Source: Acinetobacter oleivorans DR1
GTDB taxonomy: Bacteria; Pseudomonadota; Gammaproteobacteria; Pseudomonadales; Moraxellaceae
Reading direction: 5' to 3'
Length of the DNA stretch: 64,000 nucleotides
NCBI RefSeq assembly: GCF_000196795.1
Contig: NC_014259.1
Span: forward strand, 2,356,001-2,420,000
Within the stretch, counting starts at the first letter, position 1, and every line of letters begins with the position of its first letter. The notes below the pieces were generated by a model. That model was not told the DNA's origin, ran no database searches, and was given only the letters and a program-made list of their open reading frames with translations. Positions 16,627 through 25,061 of the stretch are shown here, piece after piece. A program made the translations under genes and the position numbers.

Positions 16627-18615
16627 TTAAGCAGTTAATTCTTTTACCGCTGCAACAACAGCTTCAGTTGTAATACCAAAGAATTGGAACAAGTCTTTTG
16701 CTGGTGCAGACTCACCATAAGTTGTCATACCAATTACTTTGCCATCAAGACCAACAAACTTCCACCAGTAGTCAACATGAGCTGCTTCAACTGCAACACG
16801 TGCACGGATATGAGCTGGTAATACAGCTTCACGATATGCAGCATCTTGTTTCATAAACTCTTCTGCACATGGCATAGAAACTACACGCACACCGTCAAGT
16901 TGAGCATAAGCTTCCATTGCTAAAGAAATTTCAGAACCAGTTGCAATAATGATTGCTTTCAATTCGCCTTTTTCTTGAGCAAGAACGTAACCACCTTTTG
17001 CAACATTTTGAATTTGTTCTTCAGAACGTGCTTGGAATGGTAAGTTTTGACGAGAGAAAATAAGTGCTGTAGGGCCATCTTTACGTTCTAAAGCAGATTT
17101 CCACGCAGTAGCAGTTTCTACAGTATCAGCAGGACGCCATGTATTTAGGTTCGGTGTACCACGTAAAGAAGCAATTTGTTCGATTGGTTGGTGAGTTGGA
17201 CCATCTTCACCTAGACCAATTGAGTCATGTGTATAAACATGAATTACACGTTGTTTCATCAATGCAGACATACGTACTGCATTACGCGCATATTCCATAA
17301 ACATTAAGAATGTTGCAACGTAAGGAACAAAACCGCCATGCAATGCAACGCCATTCGCAATTGCAGTCATACCGAACTCACGTACGCCATAATATACGTA
17401 GTTACCAGCTGGGTTTTCTTGAATGCCTTGGCAACCTTTCCAAAGCGTTAAGTTAGAACCAGCTAAGTCAGCAGAACCACCTAGTAATTCAGGCAATAAA
17501 GGACCAAATGCTTGTAATGTGTTTTGGCTCGCTTTACGTGTTGCGATGGTTTCGCCTTTCGCATTTGTTTCACGAATGAATGCATCTGCTTGCGCTGCAA
17601 ATTCTGCTGGTAAATCACCGCTAATACGACGAAGTAATTCAGCTGCTTCAGTTGGATATTTTGCTTGATATTGTGCAAATACCGCATCCCAAGCTGCTTC
17701 AGATTCAGTACCTTTTGCTTTCGCGTCCCATGCAGCATATACATCAGCAGGAATAACGAATGCTTCTTCTTTCCAGCCTAATGCTTCACGAGTTAAAGTA
17801 ATCTCATCTTTACCTAATGGCGCACCATGACAATCTTCTTTACCTTGCTTATTTGGTGAACCTAAACCAATAATCGTTTTACACATAATGATTGTTGGTT
17901 TTTGAGTTTCAGCTTTTGCTTCGATTGTTGCTTGACGAATCGCATCAGCATCATGCCCATCTACACGAAGAACTTGCCAACCATAGGCTTTAAAACGCTC
18001 TTCTGTATCATCGCTGAACCAGCCTTCTACTTCACCATCAATTGAAATGCCATTGTCATCATAATAAGCAATCAATTTACCAAGCTGTAAAGTACCTGCT
18101 AAAGAACATACTTCGTGAGAAATACCTTCCATTAAACAGCCATCACCCAAGAAACAATAAGTAAAGTGATCAACTACTTTTAAATCATCTTTATTGAACT
18201 GGGCAGCTAAAGTCTTTTCTGCCAATGCAAAACCAACTGCATTAGCAATACCTTGACCTAAAGGACCAGTCGTAGTTTCGATACCTGGTGCATAACCATA
18301 TTCAGGGTGACCTGGAGTTTTTGAATGTAATTGACGGAACTGTTTTAAATCTTCAATTGAAAGATCATAACCTGTTAAATGAAGCAAAGCATATTGCAAC
18401 ATTGAACCATGGCCGTTTGATAAAACGAAACGGTCGCGGTTTGCCCATTGTGGGTTAGTTGGGTTGTGATTTAAAAACTCGCGCCAGACGACGTCAGCAA
18501 TATCTGCCATCCCCATTGGAGCACCAGGATGCCCTGAGTTTGCCTGTTGCACAGCATCCATTGCCAATACACGAATTGCATTTGCAATACGACGTTCGTT
18601 TAAAGGGGTCGTCAT
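16627..18615 (-). CDS. tkt: Transketolase
   Basis: A 662-residue thiamine-diphosphate enzyme of the pentose phosphate pathway, transferring two-carbon ketol units. The N-terminal PP domain has NSGHPGAPMGMA and the TPP/Mg motif GDGCLMEG (about residue 155); the Pyr domain has the conserved Glu and VYTHDSIGLGEDGPTHQP; the C-terminal domain includes VRVVSMPC. Five codons further upstream a TTG (18630) is in frame, but the ATG at 18615 gives MTTPLNERR, the expected N-terminus. It faces away from metK across a 539-bp AT-rich interval. Confidence 0.96.
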   Translation of the reverse strand: MTTPLNERRIANAIRVLAMDAVQQANSGHPGAPMGMADIADVVWREFLNHNPTNPQWANRDRFVLSNGHGSMLQYALLHLTGYDLSIEDLKQFRQLHSKTPGHPEYGYAPGIETTTGPLGQGIANAVGFALAEKTLAAQFNKDDLKVVDHFTYCFLGDGCLMEGISHEVCSLAGTLQLGKLIAYYDDNGISIDGEVEGWFSDDTEERFKAYGWQVLRVDGHDADAIRQATIEAKAETQKPTIIMCKTIIGLGSPNKQGKEDCHGAPLGKDEITLTREALGWKEEAFVIPADVYAAWDAKAKGTESEAAWDAVFAQYQAKYPTEAAELLRRISGDLPAEFAAQADAFIRETNAKGETIATRKASQNTLQAFGPLLPELLGGSADLAGSNLTLWKGCQGIQENPAGNYVYYGVREFGMTAIANGVALHGGFVPYVATFLMFMEYARNAVRMSALMKQRVIHVYTHDSIGLGEDGPTHQPIEQIASLRGTPNLNTWRPADTVETATAWKSALERKDGPTALIFSRQNLPFQARSEEQIQNVAKGGYVLAQEKGELKAIIIATGSEISLAMEAYAQLDGVRVVSMPCAEEFMKQDAAYREAVLPAHIRARVAVEAAHVDYWWKFVGLDGKVIGMTTYGESAPAKDLFQFFGITTEAVVAAVKELTA

Positions 18616-19154
18616 AAGATCAGAATCCAATTTTAATAGATTGATGAAAAGAAGAAGATGAATAACAATTCAATGCCGCTATATTGTCTTAAAAAAAAGG
18701 CTGAGGGTAAACCCCAACATAGTATATTTCTTTATTTTTAACCGTTTCTTGGTTACACAAAAATCATTTGGACCTTTAAGTTATACAAAACAGTGCTCAT
18801 TTTCTTAAATACTGCTCCCCTATACGAACAGGCACTTCTATTAGACTTTGATATATAGATAAAATATTTTGAAATCTCTATATAGGTCGATCATGTTTCT
18901 TTTCTTTAAAATCCTACTTAATAAGACATAACCTTTTTGTTAATTCATATGTCTAAAAAGTACTCTAATAACTTGTTATTAAAATACCAATACTTTAAAT
19001 AAACATTCTTTATATCAATTTTACTAATACACTTATCAATTAAAACACAGTATAAATGAAACAAATTCATGCTTTTTGGTCAGTATGAACTGGTCCTTAA
19101 GCTCAAGTCGATGTAACATATTATGTCTTTTGAAATAACCAAGATAGGACTTTC
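18616..19154. other. 539-bp AT-rich region between tkt and metK
   Basis: No gene seen. It contains a GGG-TAAA-CCC mini-hairpin near 18704 and a spaced inverted repeat TATATAGA (18852-18859) / TCTATATA (18877-18884) with 17 bp between arms. The two divergent promoters must lie here. I saw no fold resembling a known SAM or SAH riboswitch before metK. Confidence 0.5.
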
Positions 19155-20321
19155 ATGCGCGAGTACGCTGTTTTTACCTCGGAATCTGTAAGCGAAGGTC
19201 ATCCCGATAAAATGGCCGACCAAATTAGCGACGCTATTTTGGATGCAATCTTAAAAGAAGACCCATACGCACGTGTTGCATGTGAAACACTGGTAAAAAC
19301 AGGCGCTGTTGTACTTGCTGGTGAAGTAACAACGACTGCTAATATTGATGTTGAAGCTGTTGTTCGTAATACTGTTAACGGTATTGGATACCACCACTCT
19401 GATCTTGGCTTTGATGGATCAACATGTGCTGTAATCAATATGATTGGTAAACAATCACCAGAGATTGCACAAGGTGTAGACCGTCAAAAACCTGAAGATC
19501 AAGGTGCCGGCGACCAAGGTTTAATGTTCGGTTATGCAAGCCGTGAAACAGATGTTTTAATGCCTGCTCCGATTTCTTATGCTCACCGTTTAATGGAACG
19601 TCAGGCTGAGCTTCGTCGCTCAGGCACACTTCCATGGTTACGCCCAGATGCAAAAAGCCAAGTTACTTTTGCATATGAAAATGGCAAGCCTGTACGCCTA
19701 GATGCAGTTGTTTTATCGACTCAACATGATCCTGAAATTACTCAAAGCCAGCTTAAAGAAGCTGTTATTGAAGAAATTATCAAGCCGATCATTCCTGCTG
19801 AAATGTTCCACGCTGCGACTAAATTCCACATTAACCCAACAGGTATGTTCGTTATTGGCGGCCCTGTAGGTGACTGTGGTTTAACAGGTCGTAAAATTAT
19901 TGTTGATACATACGGTGGTATGGCTCGTCACGGCGGTGGTGCTTTCTCTGGTAAAGATCCATCTAAAGTTGACCGTTCTGCTGCATATGCAGGCCGTTAT
20001 GTTGCAAAAAATATTGTAGCAGCTGGTCTTGCTGACAAATGTGAAATTCAGGTGAGTTACGCAATTGGTGTAGCAGAACCTACTTCAATTTCAATTAATA
20101 CATTTGGTACAGCAAAAGTTTCTGATGAGTTGATTATTCAACTTGTACGTGATCATTTCGATTTAAGACCGTTTGGTATTACTCGTATGCTGGATCTTAT
20201 TCAGCCAATGTATAAACAAACTGCGGCTTATGGCCACTTTGGTCGCGAAGGATCAGATACTGCATTTACATGGGAAAAAACTGATAAAGTTGAAGCTCTT
20301 AAAGATGCTGCTGGCCTCTAA
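19155..20321 (+). CDS. metK: S-adenosylmethionine synthetase
   Basis: A 388-residue enzyme that forms S-adenosylmethionine from methionine and ATP. Signatures: SEGHPDKMADQISDAILD at the N-terminus, GAGDQGLMFGYA (ATP-site segment, about 117-128), and the P-loop-like GGGAFSGKDPSKVDRS. A ribosome site GATAGGA lies just upstream of the ATG. Length is normal. Stand-alone with its own terminator. Confidence 0.97.
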   Translation: MREYAVFTSESVSEGHPDKMADQISDAILDAILKEDPYARVACETLVKTGAVVLAGEVTTTANIDVEAVVRNTVNGIGYHHSDLGFDGSTCAVINMIGKQSPEIAQGVDRQKPEDQGAGDQGLMFGYASRETDVLMPAPISYAHRLMERQAELRRSGTLPWLRPDAKSQVTFAYENGKPVRLDAVVLSTQHDPEITQSQLKEAVIEEIIKPIIPAEMFHAATKFHINPTGMFVIGGPVGDCGLTGRKIIVDTYGGMARHGGGAFSGKDPSKVDRSAAYAGRYVAKNIVAAGLADKCEIQVSYAIGVAEPTSISINTFGTAKVSDELIIQLVRDHFDLRPFGITRMLDLIQPMYKQTAAYGHFGREGSDTAFTWEKTDKVEALKDAAGL

Positions 20322-20332
20322 TATAAAGTCAT

Positions 20333-20362
20333 AAAAAAGCCCGCCAATGAGCGGGCTTTTTT
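20333..20362 (+). terminator. Terminator after metK
   Basis: AAAAAGCCCGC and GCGGGCTTTTTT arms around a six-base loop. Confidence 0.93.
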
Positions 20363-20445
20363 ACAGTTCAAATTTCATAATATGCAGGGTTTACTCTTTT
20401 AGCAACCATCCTTGATGCCATATCATTTGTAGCTCTGATCAAAAT

Positions 20446-20694
20446 TTATTGTCTTGTGGTTTTATCATCCTGATTTAATACATCAAGTAATGTTGACTGC
20501 GTCGGAGTATCTTGATGGTTCTGGACATAAATATGGACAACTTTAAATACAACGACAACTGCTAGACAAGCCATCACACAAAACATCCACAAACCATACG
20601 GGCTTCGAATATGTTGCGAACCACAATATGGACATGATTTATCAGTTGATGCCACAACTTTGTCGCAACACGCACAATGGTATTGATATAGCAT
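20446..20694 (-). CDS. Small zinc-ribbon membrane protein
   Basis: An 82-residue protein with two CxxC knuckles at the N-terminus (CACC and CPYC), as in zinc-ribbon domains, then one hydrophobic segment (about 38-58) and a short polar tail. The topology suggests a membrane-anchored zinc ribbon facing the cytoplasm. An in-frame ATG seven codons upstream exists, but GGAGGG lies seven bases before the ATG at 20694, which decides the start. Function unknown; no terminator of its own is visible. Confidence 0.75.
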   Translation of the reverse strand: MLYQYHCACCDKVVASTDKSCPYCGSQHIRSPYGLWMFCVMACLAVVVVFKVVHIYVQNHQDTPTQSTLLDVLNQDDKTTRQ

Positions 20695-20952
20695 AGGTAA
20701 CCCTCCTTCCCTCATTTCAACCGTTGTTTTTTTAATAGGTTTGCTGCATTTTTAATTTATACATCCTTTATATTTATCCTATGTGAAATGAAAAGATAAT
20801 TCAATCTGAATGAACAATTGAGTCAATTAAAAAATATTATTAAAATACAAAAAGATAAGTTAAATATTATTTTTTTGGCACTATTTTTCTTATTTTGATA
20901 TTTTGCCAAATTTGCTAAAATAAGCGAATAATCTCATATTTTAGGCAAATGC

Positions 20953-21147
20953 ATGTCTCATACACAGCTGATTAATAAAGGTGGCTTTCGCGAAAGAGCA
21001 AACCGAAGTCGAGGTTATCAACAATCTGAAAACAAGCAAACCGCTCTACCTTCAAATAAATATCAACCGCAGTCAAAACCACAAGAAGAAACTAAATTAG
21101 AAATAGACGATAGTGATTCATCTACTTCGGTTTCACAGAATCAATGA
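20953..21147 (+). CDS. Small polar hypothetical protein, likely disordered
   Basis: A 64-residue, Gln/Ser/Lys-rich protein without hydrophobic segments or cysteines: basic N-terminal third (FRERANRSRGYQQ), acidic C-terminal third (EIDDSDSS). It looks intrinsically disordered. The start lacks a strong ribosome site, but a clear terminator follows directly, supporting transcription. I do not recognise the family. Confidence 0.55.
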   Translation: MSHTQLINKGGFRERANRSRGYQQSENKQTALPSNKYQPQSKPQEETKLEIDDSDSSTSVSQNQ

Positions 21148-21161
21148 TAATTTTAAAAATA

Positions 21162-21195
21162 AAAAAAGCTTAAACCCATCAGGTTTAAGCTTTTT
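21162..21195. terminator. Bidirectional terminator before fxsA
   Basis: AAAAGCTTAAACC and GGTTTAAGCTTTTT arms around a five-base loop, between the small plus-strand gene and convergent fxsA. Confidence 0.9.
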
Positions 21196-21212
21196 CATAA
21201 CATCATTACTTA

Positions 21213-21776
21213 TTAATCTTTATTTTTATGCTCAATTGTTTTGTGGTTTGGCGTAACATCTCGCGCTTCGCCATCAATAATGTTTGAATCATGGTATTGG
21301 CCTTGACCACCACCTTGCTGATTCTGCATATCTTGCATTTGGCGCATTAAATCAGCAAATGGATTTTGTCCCGAAGCATTACCGCCCATACCACCCATCA
21401 TTTTATTCATCATGGCTTGTTGGCGTTTTGCAAGAGTTCTCATCGCTATGTTACGGAATGCGGTTTGAACACCAGGAATCAAAATTAAAACAGCCAAAAC
21501 ATCAGATACAAGACCTGGCAACATTAATAAGAAACCTGCAAAAGCGTAAGCAAGTTTTTTAGTTACAGTTGGGTCACTACCTAGCTGGCCTGTCATCTGC
21601 ATTTGCTGTAATTGAGGCATAATACCAGCAGTACTTCTGCGAATAAGCCCCAAACCAATAAAGAAAGCAATAATGAACCAAAAGAACACGTACCATCCAC
21701 TGATGAACTGTGCTACGCCAATCCATAAGGCAATTTCAACAATCGCGCCCAGAACTACAATAAGAAGTAAATTCAT
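21213..21776 (-). CDS. fxsA: FxsA-family membrane protein
   Basis: A 187-residue protein with about three hydrophobic segments in its first 110 residues, including GAIVEIALWIGVAQFISGWY and the family stretch LPGLVSDVLAVLILIPGV. The C-terminus is Met/Gln/Gly-rich and polar, likely disordered. FxsA is an inner-membrane protein known mainly for relieving F-exclusion of phage T7 in E. coli; its normal role is unclear. It lies upstream of and divergent to the OXA beta-lactamase, the same neighbour order as in A. baumannii. Confidence 0.92.
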   Translation of the reverse strand: MNLLLIVVLGAIVEIALWIGVAQFISGWYVFFWFIIAFFIGLGLIRRSTAGIMPQLQQMQMTGQLGSDPTVTKKLAYAFAGFLLMLPGLVSDVLAVLILIPGVQTAFRNIAMRTLAKRQQAMMNKMMGGMGGNASGQNPFADLMRQMQDMQNQQGGGQGQYHDSNIIDGEARDVTPNHKTIEHKNKD

Positions 21777-22275
21777 GTAAAACTTTATCTATCTCAAAAA
21801 GAAAATTCATTGCAGTTTTATTTGACCTAACCCTATCTAAGTTTCACATAAGGATTAAGCATTTCTCTTAACTCTGATTGTTTTGTCTAATTTCTAAAAA
21901 ATTAACAATACTATCGGATCAATAAGAGTCTGCAATACTGGAGTACATTTGATTTTAACTCGATAAAAACAAACATGCTTTCTTATTAATGAGTGCTGTA
22001 TCAGGTTTATCAAGTGCCACTTCAATCAGATTTTAAATTTTTTACTTTATTTGAGAGGAAAGTTCTTCGAAAAAGAACATATTTAGTCAAAAAAGATCTT
22101 ATTTACTTAGCAAAGTTCAGATTGTTTCTTTATTTCCGCTATACATATAGAGAACTTTAAAAGTTCCACAGACATGTAAACTTCCCTAAAGAGCTTACAT
22201 TTTACCTATCTAAAGTCAGTTCTATTCAAGTTAAATTAATTAATAACACTTCACAAATTACACTTAGTCAGAACT
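21777..22275. promoter_or_regulatory. 499-bp divergent regulatory region upstream of blaOXA
   Basis: No gene and no insertion sequence. The heptamer AAAGTTC occurs three times on the plus strand (22059-22065, 22112-22118, 22160-22166). Two symmetric elements include it: GTTCTT-N5-AAGAAC (22062-22078) and GAACTTT-A-AAAGTTC (22152-22166). A possible promoter is TTGTTT (22122-22127) with TATAGA (22146-22151), 18-bp spacing, which would place the second palindrome across the transcription start. Promoter and operator roles are inference. Confidence 0.4.
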
Positions 22276-23097
22276 ATGTATAAAAAAGTCCTTGTCGTTG
22301 CAACAGCTACTCTCTTTTTATCTGCCTGCTCTTCTAACATAGTAAAACAACATCAAATACATTCTATTTCTGCCAATAAAAATTCAGAAGAAATTAAATC
22401 TCTGTTTGATCAGGCACAGACCACGGGAGTTTTAGTGATTAAGCGTGGGCAGACCGAAGAAATTTATGGCAATGATCTTAAAAGAGCATCAACAGAATAT
22501 GTTCCCGCCTCTACCTTTAAAATGCTAAATGCTTTAATTGGACTTGAACATCATAAAGCAACGACAACTGAAGTATTTAAATGGGACGGGCAAAAGCGTT
22601 TATTTCCTGATTGGGAAAAGGACATGACTTTAGGCGATGCAATGAAAGCTTCTGCTATTCCAGTTTATCAAGAACTAGCGCGAAGAATTGGACTTGATCT
22701 TATGTCTAAAGAGGTAAAACGTATTGGTTTCGGTAATGCAGACATTGGTTCAAAAGTAGATAATTTTTGGCTTGTCGGCCCACTTAAAATTACTCCTGAG
22801 CAAGAAACCCAATTTGCTTATGAATTAGCTAATAAAACTCTTCCATTTAGTAAAAATGTACAAGAACAAGTCCAATCAATGGTGTTTATAGAAGAAAAAA
22901 ATGGACGTAAAATTTATGCTAAAAGTGGTTGGGGATGGGATGTTGAACCACAAGTTGGCTGGTTAACCGGCTGGGTCGTTCAACCACAAGGAGAAATTGT
23001 GGCATTCTCGCTCAATTTAGAAATGAAAAAAGGAATTCCCAGTTCTATTCGAAAAGAAATTGCTTATAAAGGATTAGAACAACTCGGTATTTTATAA
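22276..23097 (+). CDS. blaOXA: Intrinsic class D beta-lactamase, OXA-213-like/OXA-51 relative
   Basis: A 273-residue class D enzyme. The N-terminus carries a lipoprotein-type signal (LSAC, Cys18). Active-site motifs: Ser79-Thr-Phe-Lys82 (the lysine is carboxylated in the family), Ser126-Ala-Ile, Phe152-Gly-Asn and Lys216-Ser-Gly, with WxxG before the end. It hydrolyses penicillins and, weakly, carbapenems in related enzymes. The core is close to the chromosomal OXA-51 family, but the first 70 residues (for example KQHQIHSISANKNSEEIKS) match, by recall, OXA-213-like enzymes of A. pittii/calcoaceticus. Located between fxsA and a GNAT gene, as intrinsic OXA genes are. No insertion sequence supplies a promoter and no Shine-Dalgarno is visible, so basal expression is probably low. 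Confidence 0.93.
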   Translation: MYKKVLVVATATLFLSACSSNIVKQHQIHSISANKNSEEIKSLFDQAQTTGVLVIKRGQTEEIYGNDLKRASTEYVPASTFKMLNALIGLEHHKATTTEVFKWDGQKRLFPDWEKDMTLGDAMKASAIPVYQELARRIGLDLMSKEVKRIGFGNADIGSKVDNFWLVGPLKITPEQETQFAYELANKTLPFSKNVQEQVQSMVFIEEKNGRKIYAKSGWGWDVEPQVGWLTGWVVQPQGEIVAFSLNLEMKKGIPSSIRKEIAYKGLEQLGIL

Positions 23098-23107
23098 TTT
23101 AGGCTCT

Positions 23108-23147
23108 ATAGCCCTGTTTTTATTTCATCACAAACTGGGCTATTTTC
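23108..23147. terminator. Terminator between blaOXA and the GNAT gene
   Basis: ATAGCCC (23108-23114) pairs with GGGCTAT (23137-23143), continued by GTTT/AAAC after a T-T mismatch, then TTTTC. Confidence 0.75.
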
Positions 23148-23174
23148 TTAAACTTGAGATTTGAGCTTTATGAT

Positions 23175-23720
23175 TTACCCATCAACTGGCTGCTGTGGCG
23201 TATTTAAATTTAACTGATAAAAAGCGGCATCCAACCATTGTCCAAACTTAAACCCGACTTGTTTAAAAGTACCTGCATGGATAAAGCCCATTTTTTCATG
23301 TAAACCAATGCTTGCCTGATTGGTCGCATCAATACAGCCTATCAATACATGTAGCTCAGCCTCTTGAGCACGCTTAATCAACTCTTGCATTAAAATTTTG
23401 CTTAGCCCACAACCACGATGCTCATGATGAATATAAATACTATGTTCAACAGTATATTTATAGGCAGGAAAAGCCCTGAAAGTTCCCCAGCTCGCAAAAC
23501 CTAATAACTTGTTTGTTTCATCAATAATACCAATCACTGGAAAACCATTTTCTCGTTTCACTGAAAACCAGTTTTTCATCGATTCTTCAGAGCGCGGTAA
23601 ATAGTCATATAGAGCGGTAGAGTTGATAATTGCCTCATTCAGAATCTCTAATATAGCCCCAGAATATTCTGCTTCATTACAATCAATTAAACGAAAATTA
23701 GAATTGAGGGAATAGGTCAT
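23175..23720 (-). CDS. GNAT N-acetyltransferase (phosphinothricin acetyltransferase-like)
   Basis: A 181-residue acetyltransferase. The acetyl-CoA pyrophosphate loop is HEHRGCGLSKILM (about residues 97-109), and NSTALYDYLPRS near the N-terminus plus SIGLHEKMGFIHAGTFKQVG near the C-terminus are typical of the Pat/MnaT-type GNATs that acetylate phosphinothricin, methionine sulfone or similar amino-acid analogues. Its start overlaps the stop of the XRE-cupin gene by four bases (ATGA), so the pair is one operon, read regulator first. Confidence 0.9.
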   Translation of the reverse strand: MTYSLNSNFRLIDCNEAEYSGAILEILNEAIINSTALYDYLPRSEESMKNWFSVKRENGFPVIGIIDETNKLLGFASWGTFRAFPAYKYTVEHSIYIHHEHRGCGLSKILMQELIKRAQEAELHVLIGCIDATNQASIGLHEKMGFIHAGTFKQVGFKFGQWLDAAFYQLNLNTPQQPVDG

Positions 23721-24310
23721 AAAGATTCCTTAACGACAGAAACAAGTTGATTAGAGACGACTAAAATATAGCGAGCGACTTGAGATGAATTATTGCTATA
23801 TATGACGGGCTGGTTGAGTTGCATTGCCAAGCAATCCCCTGTGCTTAAAGCATAAGAAGAATCACCTAATTGAATATCAATTTCCCCTTCAACCACCCAG
23901 AGTTGCTGTTGTACCACCTTGGAGGTTTCACTAATTTCATAAGTAATTCGTGACTGAGGCGGGAATTCGATTTCAACGATTTGAAATGGAGATTTCCAAT
24001 TTGGCGGTGAAACCTGACGGCGAATATAACCTGTTTCGGGATCTTTCCATTCTGATTGTTGAGTACGCCGAACCATAGGTTGAGGTGATTGATTGTTTTG
24101 TGGGATATCAAATAGCTGAGTCAAAGGCACACCTAAACCATTTGCCAGCTTTTCAAGGACAACAGCTGTAGGACTCGCCTCACCTCGTTCAATTAACGAA
24201 ATTGCAGAACGACTTACCTGACATCGAGTTGCAAGAATATCTAAGGTATATCCACGGGCTAGACGCAATTCACGTACTTGCTGCGCAATGCGTATATTTA
24301 TATCTTCCAT
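23717..24310 (-). CDS. XRE-family regulator with C-terminal cupin
   Basis: A 197-residue regulator: helix-turn-helix at about 8-62 (RLARGYTLDILATRCQVSRS) and a cupin sensor at about 110-185. This HTH-cupin arrangement is that of the SutR/PuuR-type regulators that sense small molecules. It overlaps the downstream acetyltransferase by four bases and most likely controls this operon. It reads away from ruvC, with 198 bp between the start codons. Confidence 0.9.
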   Translation of the reverse strand: MEDINIRIAQQVRELRLARGYTLDILATRCQVSRSAISLIERGEASPTAVVLEKLANGLGVPLTQLFDIPQNNQSPQPMVRRTQQSEWKDPETGYIRRQVSPPNWKSPFQIVEIEFPPQSRITYEISETSKVVQQQLWVVEGEIDIQLGDSSYALSTGDCLAMQLNQPVIYSNNSSQVARYILVVSNQLVSVVKESL

Positions 24311-24508
24311 CTGCCGACAGACTTTAATTCCAAAATTATAGATAAGTATTCCATTAAAATAGAATTACATCAAATAATTTTAGAAAATATAATTTGGTTC
24401 AATAAAAACCGAAAAATAACCATTCATCACAGCATTCTTTAAATTACTCATGCAGAACCGTTTTGGCTATGTAACAATACCTACTGAACTATTTATATAA
24501 GTCTTCAC

Positions 24509-25054
24509 ATGGCATTGATTATTGGAATTGACCCGGGTTCACGCTTAACAGGTTATGGAATCATTGAAAAAGATGGTAGTAAACTGCGTTTTGTTGATGC
24601 TGGTACAATCCGAACTGAAACTCAAGAAATGCCAGAACGCTTAAAGCGTATTTTTGCTGGCGTTGAGCGAATTGTGAAATTTCATGGTCCCACGGAAGCT
24701 GCGGTTGAGCAGGTCTTTATGGCTCAAAACCCAGACTCTGCTTTAAAACTGGGGCAAGCTCGTGGTGCTGCCATAGCCGCATTAGTTAATTTAGATTTAC
24801 AAGTTGCAGAATATACTGCCCGTCAAATTAAACAGTCTGTCGTTGGGTATGGTGCAGCAGACAAAGAACAAGTACAAATGATGGTCATGCGATTACTTAA
24901 CTTGACGATTAAACCTCAATCCGATGCAGCCGATGCTCTTGCTGCCGCTATTTGCCATGCTCATGCATCGGGAAGTATGAGTAAACTTTCTGTCCTTAAT
25001 GCCTTAGGTGGTATGGCACGTGGACGAAGCCGCTCTAGCAGTCGTAGACGTTAA
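24509..25054 (+). CDS. ruvC: Holliday junction resolvase RuvC
   Basis: A 181-residue endodeoxyribonuclease that cuts Holliday junctions together with RuvAB. Signatures: IGIDPGSRLTGYGII with the first catalytic Asp8, EQVFMAQNPDSALKLGQARG, and the DAADALAAAICHAH segment with C-terminal acidic residues. The basic C-terminal tail (RGRSRSSSRRR) is longer than in E. coli and may aid DNA binding. It converges on nnr with only seven bases between stops; no clear terminator is seen there. Confidence 0.95.
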   Translation: MALIIGIDPGSRLTGYGIIEKDGSKLRFVDAGTIRTETQEMPERLKRIFAGVERIVKFHGPTEAAVEQVFMAQNPDSALKLGQARGAAIAALVNLDLQVAEYTARQIKQSVVGYGAADKEQVQMMVMRLLNLTIKPQSDAADALAAAICHAHASGSMSKLSVLNALGGMARGRSRSSSRRR

Positions 25055-25061
25055 AACTTTT

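Noticed and set aside
17423..17668. Antisense frame within tkt
   Set aside because: Fully inside a strongly conserved enzyme gene; composition reflects codon use on the other strand.
18616..19154. Riboswitch before metK
   Set aside because: No conserved core of SAM or SAH riboswitches could be recognised, and none is usual for metK in this group.
19199..19653. Antisense frames within metK
   Set aside because: Overlaps the conserved metK sequence without independent start signals.
21777..22275. ISAba1-type element driving the beta-lactamase
   Set aside because: The whole interval between fxsA and the OXA gene is 499 bp of AT-rich DNA without transposase or IS ends.
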